Of a stretch of 64,000 nucleotides of DNA, positions 52,409 to 61,490 are shown piece after piece. The stretch's first letter is position 1. The number at the start of each line of letters is the position of its first letter. The position numbers were made by a program, and so were the translations under genes. The DNA comes from Thermohalobaculum sp039026375 (GTDB lineage Bacteria; Pseudomonadota; Alphaproteobacteria; Rhodobacterales; Rhodobacteraceae), in the NCBI GenBank assembly GCA_039026375.1, contig JBCCML010000017.1, positions 18,491-82,490 of the forward strand, written 5' to 3'. The notes beneath the pieces were generated by a model. The model had not been told where the DNA came from, did no database searches, and was given only the letters and a program-made list of their open reading frames with translations.

Positions 52409-53383
52409 ATGACGCGCGAGCCCAGCATCCGTGATCTCAGCCTGAAGTCATTGGAATTGTTCCAGTTGGCGGCCCATCGCACCTCGTTGCAGGAGGTCGC
52501 GGCAGAAACCGGCCTGTCAGTCAGCACAGTTTCCCACCATCTGCGCACGCTAGAGCGCCAGCTGGGCACGTCACTGTTGGACCATACGAAACGCCCGATG
52601 GTGCTGACGCCGAAGGGCACGGCATTTTTGCGCAATATCGATGATGCGCTGTTGGCGCTGCGCAAAGCCAAGGCCGAGGCCACTGCCGGCGCGCCAAAAG
52701 ATGCTAGCTATCTGCGTTTGGGCGCGATCGAGGATTTTGACAGCGACATCATCCCCGAACTGGCGGTGCGGCTCAGCCACGCCATGCCCCGGTGCGATTT
52801 CCTTTACCACACCGACCAAAGCCAGACGTTGATCACCATGTTGCGCGAGCGGCGGCTGGACCTTGGCATCGCCTCGTTCCCCGCGGACCAGTTGGACGCG
52901 CTGGTTCAACGGTCGCTGCTGCGCGACCCCTTCGTGGTCGTGCTGCCTGCGGACAGGGATGTCAGTGCTGACGATGTCGTGCGGGGAAAAACCGATCTGC
53001 CTTTCCTGCGGTTCAGCGGCGATCTGCTGATCGCGCGCCAGATTGCAGCACAGCTGAGCCGACTGGGCCTTTCCGCACCCAGCCGCTTCGAATGTGCCAG
53101 CGACCGAACGTTGATGGCGATGGTGGCTGCCGGGGCAGGCTGGACGATCACGACGCCAATGCTGTTCTCGCGCGGACGTCGGTTTCACGATCAGGTGCGA
53201 TTGTACCCATTTCCTGGCAAGACCTTCGCCCGCACGCTGTCGATTGCGGCTACGCCTGATTGCGCGCTAGCGGTGCTGGATCTGGTCGATACGACACTGC
53301 GCACACTGATCGAAGAGCACACCCTGGCCCCGATGATGCATCATGCCCCCTGGCTGACCGAGCAGTTTCGTTTGATTGATTGA
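52409..53383 (+). CDS. LysR-type regulator downstream of eda
   Basis: This 324-residue protein has the HTH domain (ETGLSVSTVSHHLRTLERQLG, about residues 35-55, interrupted in text) and a substrate-binding domain with no assignable ligand. The start ATG 52409 has no obvious ribosome-binding site and lies 22 bases after eda, so it could be co-transcribed with pgi-eda. It converges with the glucosylglycerol hydrolase gene. Its target is unknown, with sugar metabolism as a plausible guess. Confidence 0.82.
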   Translation: MTREPSIRDLSLKSLELFQLAAHRTSLQEVAAETGLSVSTVSHHLRTLERQLGTSLLDHTKRPMVLTPKGTAFLRNIDDALLALRKAKAEATAGAPKDASYLRLGAIEDFDSDIIPELAVRLSHAMPRCDFLYHTDQSQTLITMLRERRLDLGIASFPADQLDALVQRSLLRDPFVVVLPADRDVSADDVVRGKTDLPFLRFSGDLLIARQIAAQLSRLGLSAPSRFECASDRTLMAMVAAGAGWTITTPMLFSRGRRFHDQVRLYPFPGKTFARTLSIAATPDCALAVLDLVDTTLRTLIEEHTLAPMMHHAPWLTEQFRLID

Positions 53384-53470
53384 GGTATTGTAAGCTGCCG
53401 ACGCAGACAGGCTGATCATAACCGAGCGGTTCTAGCTCGCTTTGATGGACAACAGCATGCGGGCAACAAG

Positions 53471-55825
53471 CTAGGTTCTGCGGACGTAAAGCAGGCCAGT
53501 GCTGTCTTGCAAAGAGATGGGGCCACCAACGTAGTCAGACCCGATCGGTGGCGTCTTTAACACCAGTTCCCAACCAAACCCTTGGATTCCCGGCACATCG
53601 TAGGTTAGGGGGTCAACCTCTGGCAGCGCCTTACCTTCCATGTGAACAATGGCAAAGACCTGCTCGCCGCTAGGACCCTGTCGCAGCGAGCGGAAGGCGA
53701 CGGTCCCGTCTGTGGGGCTGATGTAGTCAAAATAGTCCGAGGGCCCGATGTTGTGGCGCAGCCAAGGGCGGGCTTGCCGGAACTCTCTCAGATCAACCAT
53801 GAAACGGGTTTGTGCGTCCCCAAGATGCTCCAGGTAGCTGGTGACATTGCAGTAGTCGTGCATGTCGTCCATCCACGCCCGAGCAACCTGTTTCAGAACT
53901 GCGACGGTAACGGGGCGCGGACCGGCCAGTGGTGGGTCGACCTCTGTCAGCAGTTTCGCGATAACCTCCAGGTCGTAGTCCGTCACCTCAACCAGCGCTG
54001 GCATGAACTCGAGGAAACGAGCTAATTCCTCCCGCGTCTCGAACCCCATCTCCTTCAGGCGTCGAAAGCTCGCTGGGAGCGAATAGGCATAGTCGTCCAC
54101 TTGCCATTTCAGGCTTATGGCTTCTTCCGCCATCACCTTAACGCCCCACCGGTCATCCTGATTTCGGATGAAGCCCCAGGACGCCCGCGCACAAGCATTC
54201 AAGAAATCCATGGGTACGCCCGGGAACGCAGCATAGGTCAGCAACTGCGCGGCCGGATTGTCGTATGCCTTGTCGAGGATTTCCATCATGGTTTCGCCAA
54301 GGCGTGTGTTGATGTTCAGCTTTGTCGAAACCTGCGTGCCGCGGCGAAGCGTATCGTGATTGGCGCAGCCCGATATCCAGTTCTCGCCATGCTCCAGGAT
54401 CTCACGGATCCGCCAGTATTTGTTCAGCCAGAAGCAGTATAAAAACGGGGTGTTGTGGGCAAAGCTGAGCGGACCCCACTGGAAAACGTCAGGGTCACGC
54501 TGTCGCTCGATGACAGAGCGATAAGTGGATGAAAGCTCCCAGTCCTCGTCGGGCCACGGGCGACCGTCCTCAAAGATAAACCAAGGGCGGTAGCGGGTGC
54601 CAGCAACCTCCTGTTCGACATCTGCCATTGACTGCAAATACTCATCGTCGTGGCGCAGCACCTGGGCGTCGGCATCCCACCACTTAAAGTCCTGCGCTCC
54701 GTCAACCCGGACACCGTCGGCCCCAAAGTTCACCTTGCGCCGCTGCATCTCCAGCAGGATCGCCCGCACCGATGGGTTTCGGTAGGCAATGTTCTGCCCA
54801 TACATGTTCGGGCCCGCGAAGAAGTGCGGATTCAGGGCGTCCAGCCCCTGGTTGTCGGAATGCCCAAACACCATGTCGAAAATCAGCTTGATCGGACGCC
54901 CCGGAAACGTGTGGAGCACCCCGGCAAGATCGACCAATTCGTCAGGTCGTCCTGTCTCCAGAATTGCGGGGTTCACCGCCGCCATTCCCGAAATCACGAC
55001 ATCATAACCCCAGTTGGTGGTGTCGGGGCGGCGGAGTTCGACTGAGACCAGCCCGGCCGCGCTGTCCAATTCATGCCAGAACGCTGGGCCACCCTCGTAG
55101 ACGGTAGTCGGTTCAACTGGCATCAATTGGACGGCGTCGTATCCCAGGAAAATGCGGTCGGCTGGACTGGGTTCCGCACCCTGTCGGATGCGCTCGGCCA
55201 GATACTCGATTTGCCGTGTTAGGCTCGCAAGAGTCATCCCTTGGGTTGCCGATGGCACATGTACTTGCAGAATGTTGCAAGCCGGGCCGATCTTCACCTG
55301 ATCTGGGGCGCGCAAGGCGTCGTAGTAGGCGACGTCCTGGCGTCCAGCCTGCATCGCCGAAAGGTCGTAGTACTCAGCCGGGGCAAAGGCGCCGAAAGGC
55401 AAGGAGGACGCCAAAGGGTCAAGGACCCGGTGCCAGGCACCGCGCGCATCACGCCAAATCAGGCAATAAAAGTCACCGATGCGGTCCCGGTTGCCAGGTT
55501 CCATCCCAGAGACTGAGACGAAGCAATAGGCGTCGATCCGGCTGACCGGCACTAGAGTGCGTTGTAACGTTGCCTGCTGCAACGCCACGGACAGATTCAG
55601 GCCGCCCCCGTGCTGCAGAACCTCTAGGAAGATGTCACCATCGGGCACCCTGCGCTCCAGAAGCTCAGGCACCCAAAAACCAACCTCACAAAAATCGCCA
55701 TTCCGGTGTGCACCAAGTCGGCGGGCTATCTCACGTGCCGACTCGAACGCTGAAGGCCGATGCTGGAGTGCATGCTCGGCCAACGCCACAAGCGCATCAG
55801 TACCGGGATCGTACCGGGTAATCAT
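53471..55825 (-). CDS. gghA: Glucosylglycerol hydrolase-like glycoside hydrolase
   Basis: This 784-residue GH13-like protein matches the glucosylglycerol hydrolase (GghA) family, which cleaves glucosylglycerol to glucose and glycerol when osmotic stress ends. The nucleophile is likely the Asp in GVRVDGAQ and the acid/base the Glu in FIFEDGRPW. The long N-terminal (~250 residues) and C-terminal parts have no simple homologue. ATG 55825 follows GGAG. ATG 55864 has no ribosome-binding site. It is divergent from the biosynthetic operon, which strengthens the functional reading. A sucrose-phosphorylase-like activity is a less likely alternative. Confidence 0.82.
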   Translation of the reverse strand: MITRYDPGTDALVALAEHALQHRPSAFESAREIARRLGAHRNGDFCEVGFWVPELLERRVPDGDIFLEVLQHGGGLNLSVALQQATLQRTLVPVSRIDAYCFVSVSGMEPGNRDRIGDFYCLIWRDARGAWHRVLDPLASSLPFGAFAPAEYYDLSAMQAGRQDVAYYDALRAPDQVKIGPACNILQVHVPSATQGMTLASLTRQIEYLAERIRQGAEPSPADRIFLGYDAVQLMPVEPTTVYEGGPAFWHELDSAAGLVSVELRRPDTTNWGYDVVISGMAAVNPAILETGRPDELVDLAGVLHTFPGRPIKLIFDMVFGHSDNQGLDALNPHFFAGPNMYGQNIAYRNPSVRAILLEMQRRKVNFGADGVRVDGAQDFKWWDADAQVLRHDDEYLQSMADVEQEVAGTRYRPWFIFEDGRPWPDEDWELSSTYRSVIERQRDPDVFQWGPLSFAHNTPFLYCFWLNKYWRIREILEHGENWISGCANHDTLRRGTQVSTKLNINTRLGETMMEILDKAYDNPAAQLLTYAAFPGVPMDFLNACARASWGFIRNQDDRWGVKVMAEEAISLKWQVDDYAYSLPASFRRLKEMGFETREELARFLEFMPALVEVTDYDLEVIAKLLTEVDPPLAGPRPVTVAVLKQVARAWMDDMHDYCNVTSYLEHLGDAQTRFMVDLREFRQARPWLRHNIGPSDYFDYISPTDGTVAFRSLRQGPSGEQVFAIVHMEGKALPEVDPLTYDVPGIQGFGWELVLKTPPIGSDYVGGPISLQDSTGLLYVRRT

Positions 55826-56233
55826 GAACGTCTCCAGGCATAGTCCTACCAGATTGCAGAACATGAACCGCTTTTAGATGTGCCCGATGCGAAGCGGTGG
55901 GATCAAGAGATCGCGACATGAGTCCGATGTGACAGCAGTCGGCGCATATGAACACAACACTCCTCGGGCGTTGGATCACTAAACTCAATGGGTCTGGATA
56001 AGATCTTCAGAAACGAAGCTCTCTGGGGCGCATTAGTCGGATGCACACACAGAGTTAATGCAGGGTTGGTATGACGGCTTCGGCGGCGATGCCCACTTGA
56101 ATAGTAACGAAAACGACTAGATCTTAACCATACACGACACCTTTAGAATGTTCTGACTTCGGCACTTGATCAGACCCTGGGACCGCCCCACCGACGCAGG
56201 GATCGCAGCGCACAAACGAAAGGTCGAAGCATC
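55826..56233. promoter_or_regulatory. Divergent regulatory region of the glucosylglycerol locus
   Basis: This 408-base spacer holds no gene. It should contain the promoters of gghA and the synthesis operon. A CtrA-type half site TTAACCAT (56124-56131) and several AT-rich stretches are visible. No complete promoter or riboswitch could be assigned. The spacer length suggests elaborate osmotic regulation. Confidence 0.5.
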
Positions 56234-57370
56234 ATGAACGTCGTCGACTTCTGGACACGACAAAGTGCCAATGGGCCCAGACTTTTTGATCACGTCGCGG
56301 TCATTGGCGGCGGGGCTTGGGGGACGGCATTGGCCATCATCGCTGCGCGTGCCGGACGCACGGTTAGCCTTTGGTGCCGCCGCGAGCAGGTCGCAGACGA
56401 GATTAACGAGACGCGCAAAAACGCATCCTTTCTTGGCGACACCGAGATACCGTCAGGCGTGACGGCAACGTCAGTCCTAGCCGATGCCCTTCGCAGTGCT
56501 GATATTACTCTGCTGGTGACACCGTCTGGCACTTTGCGGGACGTCAGCCACCAGATGGCACCCCACCTTTGCGCCGATGCGCCTGTCATTCTTTGTGCAA
56601 AGGGGATCGAAGTTGGGACGGGGAAACTCTTGACCGATGTGGTGGCTGAGGAGTTACCCGGACACGTGATCGGCGTTCTTTCTGGGCCGACATTTGCGCA
56701 AGAAGCGGCAAAAGGCTTTCCAACAGCCGTTACCGTTGCAAGCCCTATCCTGAGCGCCGACAACGTGGAGAATTCAGTCGCAGCCAGGCTTGCTGTTTCG
56801 CTTGGGTCGGAGGCCTTTCGGCCGTACGTCTCAGATGACGTGGTCGGTGTGGAGATCGGAGGCGCCGTCAAGAACGTAATCGCAATCGCTTGCGGCATGA
56901 TGACCGGGGCCGGGTTTGCAGAGAACACGCGATCTGCGCTGATCACTCGCGGCCTGGACGAGATGAAAGCCTTGGCCGATGCACTGGGCGGACGACGAGA
57001 AACTGTAACGGGTCTTTCCGGGGTCGGTGACCTTACACTTACCTGTTCCTCCATGACCTCCCGCAACATGAGCCTGGGCGTCCAACTGGGCGAGGGAAAA
57101 GCACGATCAGACTGCTTTGACGGGCGCCCAGTAGTGGTTGAGGGAGAGCGGAACTCAATCTCGGTCACTGACCTGGCGCGACTGAAGGGGATCGAGATGC
57201 CGATTGCAGAGGCGGTGCGGTCAATCCTGCACGACGGGGCGGAACTGGGCGAGACCTTTGCTCGCCTATGGTCCCGGCCGCTGGAAGCTGAGCCACGGGC
57301 GCTAGACGTCACACTGGAGCACCCTGCGGACGAGACAGCTATCCAACGGCTTGCCGACACGATTTCATGA
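56234..57370 (+). CDS. gpsA: Glycerol-3-phosphate dehydrogenase [NAD(P)+]
   Basis: GpsA reduces dihydroxyacetone phosphate to glycerol-3-phosphate. The 378-residue protein has a ~20-residue N-terminal extension, the dinucleotide motif GGGAWGT (residues 25-31), the substrate-binding SGPTFAQE motif and the GGAVKNVIAI catalytic-lysine region. It is the first gene of the glucosylglycerol operon and overlaps the phosphatase by 4 bases. This suggests a dedicated supply of glycerol-3-phosphate, distinct from a housekeeping gpsA that presumably lies elsewhere. Confidence 0.93.
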   Translation: MNVVDFWTRQSANGPRLFDHVAVIGGGAWGTALAIIAARAGRTVSLWCRREQVADEINETRKNASFLGDTEIPSGVTATSVLADALRSADITLLVTPSGTLRDVSHQMAPHLCADAPVILCAKGIEVGTGKLLTDVVAEELPGHVIGVLSGPTFAQEAAKGFPTAVTVASPILSADNVENSVAARLAVSLGSEAFRPYVSDDVVGVEIGGAVKNVIAIACGMMTGAGFAENTRSALITRGLDEMKALADALGGRRETVTGLSGVGDLTLTCSSMTSRNMSLGVQLGEGKARSDCFDGRPVVVEGERNSISVTDLARLKGIEMPIAEAVRSILHDGAELGETFARLWSRPLEAEPRALDVTLEHPADETAIQRLADTIS

Positions 57371-58176
57371 GCGAAGCGCTCGCCAAACCGAAAGATCTAC
57401 CGCCGCTTTGTGAACGGGACTTCGTGCTCGCCACAGATCTTGACGGCACCTTTCTTGGTGGGTCGGCAGCGAACCGGCAACGTCTGTATCGGTCGATAGA
57501 ACGGCTGCGCGACAGGATCGGTCTGATCTTTGTAACTGGCAGAGATCCAGAGTTCATTGCGCATCTCTGTGACGGAACCGACGTGCCGTGGCCCGACTAT
57601 GCAATCGGCGATGTGGGCACCACGATTGCGCAGATTTATCCTGGTGCCACGGATCCAGTGCGACCCATACGGTTGCTAGAAGACCACATTGCTGCGCGCT
57701 GGGTTAATAAAGGCGAGGCTGTGCGACGGGCATTGGACGGTCACCCCGGGCTGACCCTGCAACCAACGGAATTCCGCTATCGTGTAAGTTATGACATGGA
57801 CCCGGCCAGCTACTGTGCTTCCGCGGAGGACAAAGTGGCAGACTTAGGGCTGGACAGTCTGATCTCTGACAACCGCTTCTTCGATGTCCTGCCGGCAGGG
57901 GTGTCGAAGGGTCCTTCAATCACCCGCCTGATAGGTCATCTTGGTATCGCGTCCGACCGGGTGCTAGTTGCCGGTGACACCTTGAATGACCTGTCGATGC
58001 TACTGACCGGCATGAAGGGGGTCGCGGTCGGCGGATCCGAGGCTGCGTTGATCGATCAAGTCTGCGGCAACAGCAACGTCTATTTGGCAAACACCTCTGG
58101 TGCAGGCGGCATCATCGAAGCGATCGCCGACTTTTCACTGTTTCCCGTCTCAGAAGGAGACCCCCATGCCGTCTGA
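57367..58176 (+). CDS. HAD-family phosphatase, probable glucosylglycerol-phosphate phosphatase
   Basis: This 269-residue HAD enzyme has the DLDGT nucleophile motif (D24, D26), an LIFVTGRD Thr motif and the late GDTLND acidic motif. The fold resembles sucrose-phosphate phosphatases. Proteobacterial GgpPS proteins often fuse such an N-terminal HAD domain to the synthase, and here it is a separate gene overlapping ggpS by 11 bases. It most likely dephosphorylates glucosylglycerol-phosphate. The role is inferred from context and domain type. Confidence 0.8.
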   Translation: MSEALAKPKDLPPLCERDFVLATDLDGTFLGGSAANRQRLYRSIERLRDRIGLIFVTGRDPEFIAHLCDGTDVPWPDYAIGDVGTTIAQIYPGATDPVRPIRLLEDHIAARWVNKGEAVRRALDGHPGLTLQPTEFRYRVSYDMDPASYCASAEDKVADLGLDSLISDNRFFDVLPAGVSKGPSITRLIGHLGIASDRVLVAGDTLNDLSMLLTGMKGVAVGGSEAALIDQVCGNSNVYLANTSGAGGIIEAIADFSLFPVSEGDPHAV

Positions 58177-59698
58177 TCTCGTCATCGTTTACCACCGGCA
58201 GCCCTACGAGGAAGTGGAGGAAAACGGGAAGATCGTTCGACGTGAGAACAAAAGCCCGAACGGCATTGTTCCAACTTTGAAGTCTTTCTTCGGGCGGGTG
58301 GGTAAAGGCTCGTGGGTTGCATGGAAGTTGGCCGAAGACCCATCGAACCCAGGATTCGAACCGGTTGTCGAGATTGAGGACAGCTTCGGCACCTACAATG
58401 TAGCCCGACTTCCACTGACACGCGAGCAGGTATCGAGCTTCTACCACATCACCTCGAAAGAGGCGTTCTGGCCAATCCTGCACTCGTTCAAGGACCGCTA
58501 CAATTACGACCCAGTCGATTGGCCGACCTTTCGTGAAGTCAATTGGGCCTTTGCGGAGGCGGCGGCAAACGAAGCAGCCGAGGGCGCTGTCGTCTGGATC
58601 CACGATTACAATCTATGGCTTGTCCCTGGGTATCTGCGCCAATTGCGGCCGGACGTTCGGATCTCGTTCTTCCATCATACGCCTTTTCCCGCAGCAGACA
58701 TGTTCAACGTCTTGCCTTGGCGGCGCGAGATAATCGAGAGCCTGTTAGACTGTGACATCGTGGGCTTCCATATCCCGCGCTACGCGTCCAACTTTGTCTC
58801 CGTAGTAAGGTCCTTGTTCGATGCGGACGTCCTGTCACGAGAGAAGGTCGTGGAGGATCTTTCGCCGGAAGGAACAGCCCTTTCCGAGCGTACTGTGCCC
58901 ACCGCTATCGACTATAACGGTCGAAGAATTGAGATCAGCGCTTGGCCGGTCGGGATCGACTTTGATTATATTACCGAGCGCGTTGCATTACCCGAAACAG
59001 AAGCCCGCGTGCGCGAGATCCGCGCAGACCTTGGGGATCAGCAAATGATCATCTCGGTTAGCCGCACGGATTACACAAAGGGCAACATCGAGCAGCTGCT
59101 TACCTACGAGAGATTACTTGAACGTCGTCGCGATCTGCACGGCAAAGTACGACTGCTGCACCTTTCAGTGCAAGCTAACCGGAACATGACCGCCTACGAA
59201 GAAGTGCAGGTCGAAATCGAACAGCTCTCCGGTCGGATCAATGGGCGGTTTGGCAGCTTTGAGTGGCAGCCTGTGGCGTTGATCGGAAACGCCATCCCTT
59301 TCAAGGATCTGGTAGCATATTACCGCGCGGCTGACGTGGCATGGATCACACCGTTGGCCGATGGACTGAACTTGGTAGCTAAGGAATACGTTGCCGCCAG
59401 GACCGATGGCGACGGGGTACTCGTTCTTTCGGAATTCGCTGGCGTGGCCGTTGAGATGGCAGCCTCTGTCCTGACCAACCCGTTCTCTAACAACGCAATG
59501 GACCGTGCCATCGACCAGGCTTTGGCCATGTCATCAGAGGAACGTCGCAAGCGGATTGAGGATCTTCGCGACAAGGTCAGTCGTCACGATATCCGAGCTT
59601 GGGCGACCGAACAGCAGCGGCTATTCGATCTGACACGCGTCGCTCGGCGGCGAGCAGATGTGCAGCCTACTCGCTCTACAGAGCTGGGCGCGGCCTAG
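58166..59698 (+). CDS. ggpS: Glucosylglycerol-phosphate synthase
   Basis: This 510-residue GT20-family glycosyltransferase joins the glucose of ADP-glucose to glycerol-3-phosphate to give glucosylglycerol-phosphate, a salt-induced compatible-solute precursor. Visible family segments are WIHDYNLWLVP, FFHHTPFP, SRTDYTKGN (homologue of the OtsA RLDY motif) and DGLNLVAKEYVA. ATG 58166 follows AGAAGGAGA and overlaps the phosphatase by 11 bases. The adjacency to gpsA and a hydrolase makes GgpS more likely than trehalose-6-phosphate synthase. Confidence 0.9.
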   Translation: MPSDLVIVYHRQPYEEVEENGKIVRRENKSPNGIVPTLKSFFGRVGKGSWVAWKLAEDPSNPGFEPVVEIEDSFGTYNVARLPLTREQVSSFYHITSKEAFWPILHSFKDRYNYDPVDWPTFREVNWAFAEAAANEAAEGAVVWIHDYNLWLVPGYLRQLRPDVRISFFHHTPFPAADMFNVLPWRREIIESLLDCDIVGFHIPRYASNFVSVVRSLFDADVLSREKVVEDLSPEGTALSERTVPTAIDYNGRRIEISAWPVGIDFDYITERVALPETEARVREIRADLGDQQMIISVSRTDYTKGNIEQLLTYERLLERRRDLHGKVRLLHLSVQANRNMTAYEEVQVEIEQLSGRINGRFGSFEWQPVALIGNAIPFKDLVAYYRAADVAWITPLADGLNLVAKEYVAARTDGDGVLVLSEFAGVAVEMAASVLTNPFSNNAMDRAIDQALAMSSEERRKRIEDLRDKVSRHDIRAWATEQQRLFDLTRVARRRADVQPTRSTELGAA

Positions 59699-59790
59699 AT
59701 GCGGCGTCGCGTTCTAGCTACGGACAGCGAAAATCTCTAGTGGACAGCAGCGCAGTAAACCGCCTCACTGGGTGCCTAACCAACAGTAGA

Positions 59791-61389
59791 CTAACCCGTC
59801 TCCAGCAACAGATCCGATGCTTTCTCCCCGATCATGATCGCCGGTGCATTCGTATTGCCCGAGACAATCTCAGGCATGATTGAACAATCCGACACTCTCA
59901 AGCCATCGATGCCCCTCACCTTAAGAGACGCATCGACCACGGCTTGATCATCACTGCCCATGCGGCAGGTACCGGTCGGGTGATAGATTGAGACGCTGTT
60001 GTTCCTGGCCCAGTCCAGAGTGGCGTCATCGTCATCCAACGCAAGCGATGGGGCAGGCTTAAACTCGGCAGAGATCATCGAAGAAAGTGGATCAAGCCTG
60101 GCGATACGCCGCGCAATTTTCACGCCTTCGACAAGAGTTTGGCAGTCAGACGGAGTTGAAAGGTAGTTCGGGATGATCTTGGGATAAGCTGTTGGGATCG
60201 GCCCATTCAGTCTGATCTCTCCCCTACTTTCTGGGCGTAACTGACACACCGATGCTGTGAACGCTGAGAAAGGGTGGACGCCCTCTCCTGGACTGTCGGC
60301 TGACCATGGTTGGATGTGGAACTGGATATCCGGCGTTTCTAGTTCCGGCCGTGTCTTGAGGAACGCCGTTGCAAGGCTTGCCGCCATTGTCATCGGGCCT
60401 GAACGGAAAAGCGCATACTTAAGCGCGATCAGCATCTTACCAGGTAAGCTGCGCACCTCGTCGTTCAGGGTTGCGTCGTGGCATTTGAAAACCAGGCGGG
60501 CCTGCAAATGGTCCTGCATGTTGCCCCCGACACCGGGAAGATGGTGGAGAGGCTCGATGCCGTTTTCCCGCAGGTGATCGGCGTCGCCTATACCGGATAA
60601 CATCAAAAGCTGCGGGGAGTTGATAGCGCCACCACAAAGAATGACTTCGGCTTTCGCTTTGATGCGATGGGGTGAGTTGTCGGGAAGGGTGTATCTGACT
60701 CCCGTTACACGCCGCCCCTCCAACTCCACTTCTGTGACCAGAGCGTCGGTGATGATGTTCAGATTTGCTCGATGGCGAATTGGCTTCAGATAGGCTGCAG
60801 CCGCACTGCAGCGACGCCCGTTACGCGTGGTCAGCTGAAAGTACCCTACCCCTTCCTGTGTCGCGCCGTTGTAGTCGGGGTTGTATGGATAGCCTGCAGT
60901 CTTCGCCGCCTCGACCCAGGCATCACAGATGGGTCGCTGAAGGCGCATATCTGAAACGGACAAGGGGCCTTCGTCACCGTGGTGCGCGTCTGCTCCGCGC
61001 TCATTACTCTCGGCGCGCTTGAATAGGGGCAGAACGTCGTCCCACCCCCAACCGACGTTCCCCATTTGCCGCCACCGGTCATAGTCTTCCGGCTGCCCCC
61101 GAACATAAAGAAGGCCGTTCAAAGAGGATGAGCCGCCCAAGACCTTGCCGCGTGGCCAGTCGATTGAACGACCGTTGAGCCCCGGGTCGGGTTCAGTCCG
61201 GTAACACCAGTCCACCCGTGGGTCGTGCATCGTTTTGAAGTAGCCAACGGGAATATGGATCCAGGGATTGGTGTCTTTCGGGCCCGCCTCCAGCAAAACC
61301 ACCTTGGTCTTGGGATCAGCGCTGAGCCGATTAGCGATCACGCAGCCTGCTGACCCTGCGCCGATGATCACGTAGTCTGCTTCCAACAT
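59791..61389 (-). CDS. GMC-family oxidoreductase
   Basis: This 532-residue FAD enzyme has the N-terminal Rossmann motif GAGSAGC (about residues 10-16), the GMC signature segments (WPRGKVLGGSSSLNG and GGAINSPQLLMLSG) and the C-terminal His pair region (YHPTGTCRMG). These enzymes oxidise alcohols such as choline, polyols or aliphatic alcohols, and transfer electrons to quinone or cytochrome. ATG 61389 follows GGAGGAAGAG. It is divergent from the next TRAP operon by 101 bases, so it may process the transported substrate. No link to glucosylglycerol is proven. Confidence 0.87.
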   Translation of the reverse strand: MLEADYVIIGAGSAGCVIANRLSADPKTKVVLLEAGPKDTNPWIHIPVGYFKTMHDPRVDWCYRTEPDPGLNGRSIDWPRGKVLGGSSSLNGLLYVRGQPEDYDRWRQMGNVGWGWDDVLPLFKRAESNERGADAHHGDEGPLSVSDMRLQRPICDAWVEAAKTAGYPYNPDYNGATQEGVGYFQLTTRNGRRCSAAAAYLKPIRHRANLNIITDALVTEVELEGRRVTGVRYTLPDNSPHRIKAKAEVILCGGAINSPQLLMLSGIGDADHLRENGIEPLHHLPGVGGNMQDHLQARLVFKCHDATLNDEVRSLPGKMLIALKYALFRSGPMTMAASLATAFLKTRPELETPDIQFHIQPWSADSPGEGVHPFSAFTASVCQLRPESRGEIRLNGPIPTAYPKIIPNYLSTPSDCQTLVEGVKIARRIARLDPLSSMISAEFKPAPSLALDDDDATLDWARNNSVSIYHPTGTCRMGSDDQAVVDASLKVRGIDGLRVSDCSIMPEIVSGNTNAPAIMIGEKASDLLLETG

Positions 61390-61490
61390 ACTCTTCCTCC
61401 CGTTGCAAAAAGACCTATGCAACACCCACCAATCCGTCTACGGTAAATGAAACAAAATGTCTCAATAATGATGGCAATGGGAGGAAGACA

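Noticed and set aside
55826..56233. Riboswitch or small RNA in the osmolyte spacer
   Set aside because: I saw no conserved riboswitch core or stable terminator-like structure. Only scattered AT-rich sequence and a CtrA half site are present.
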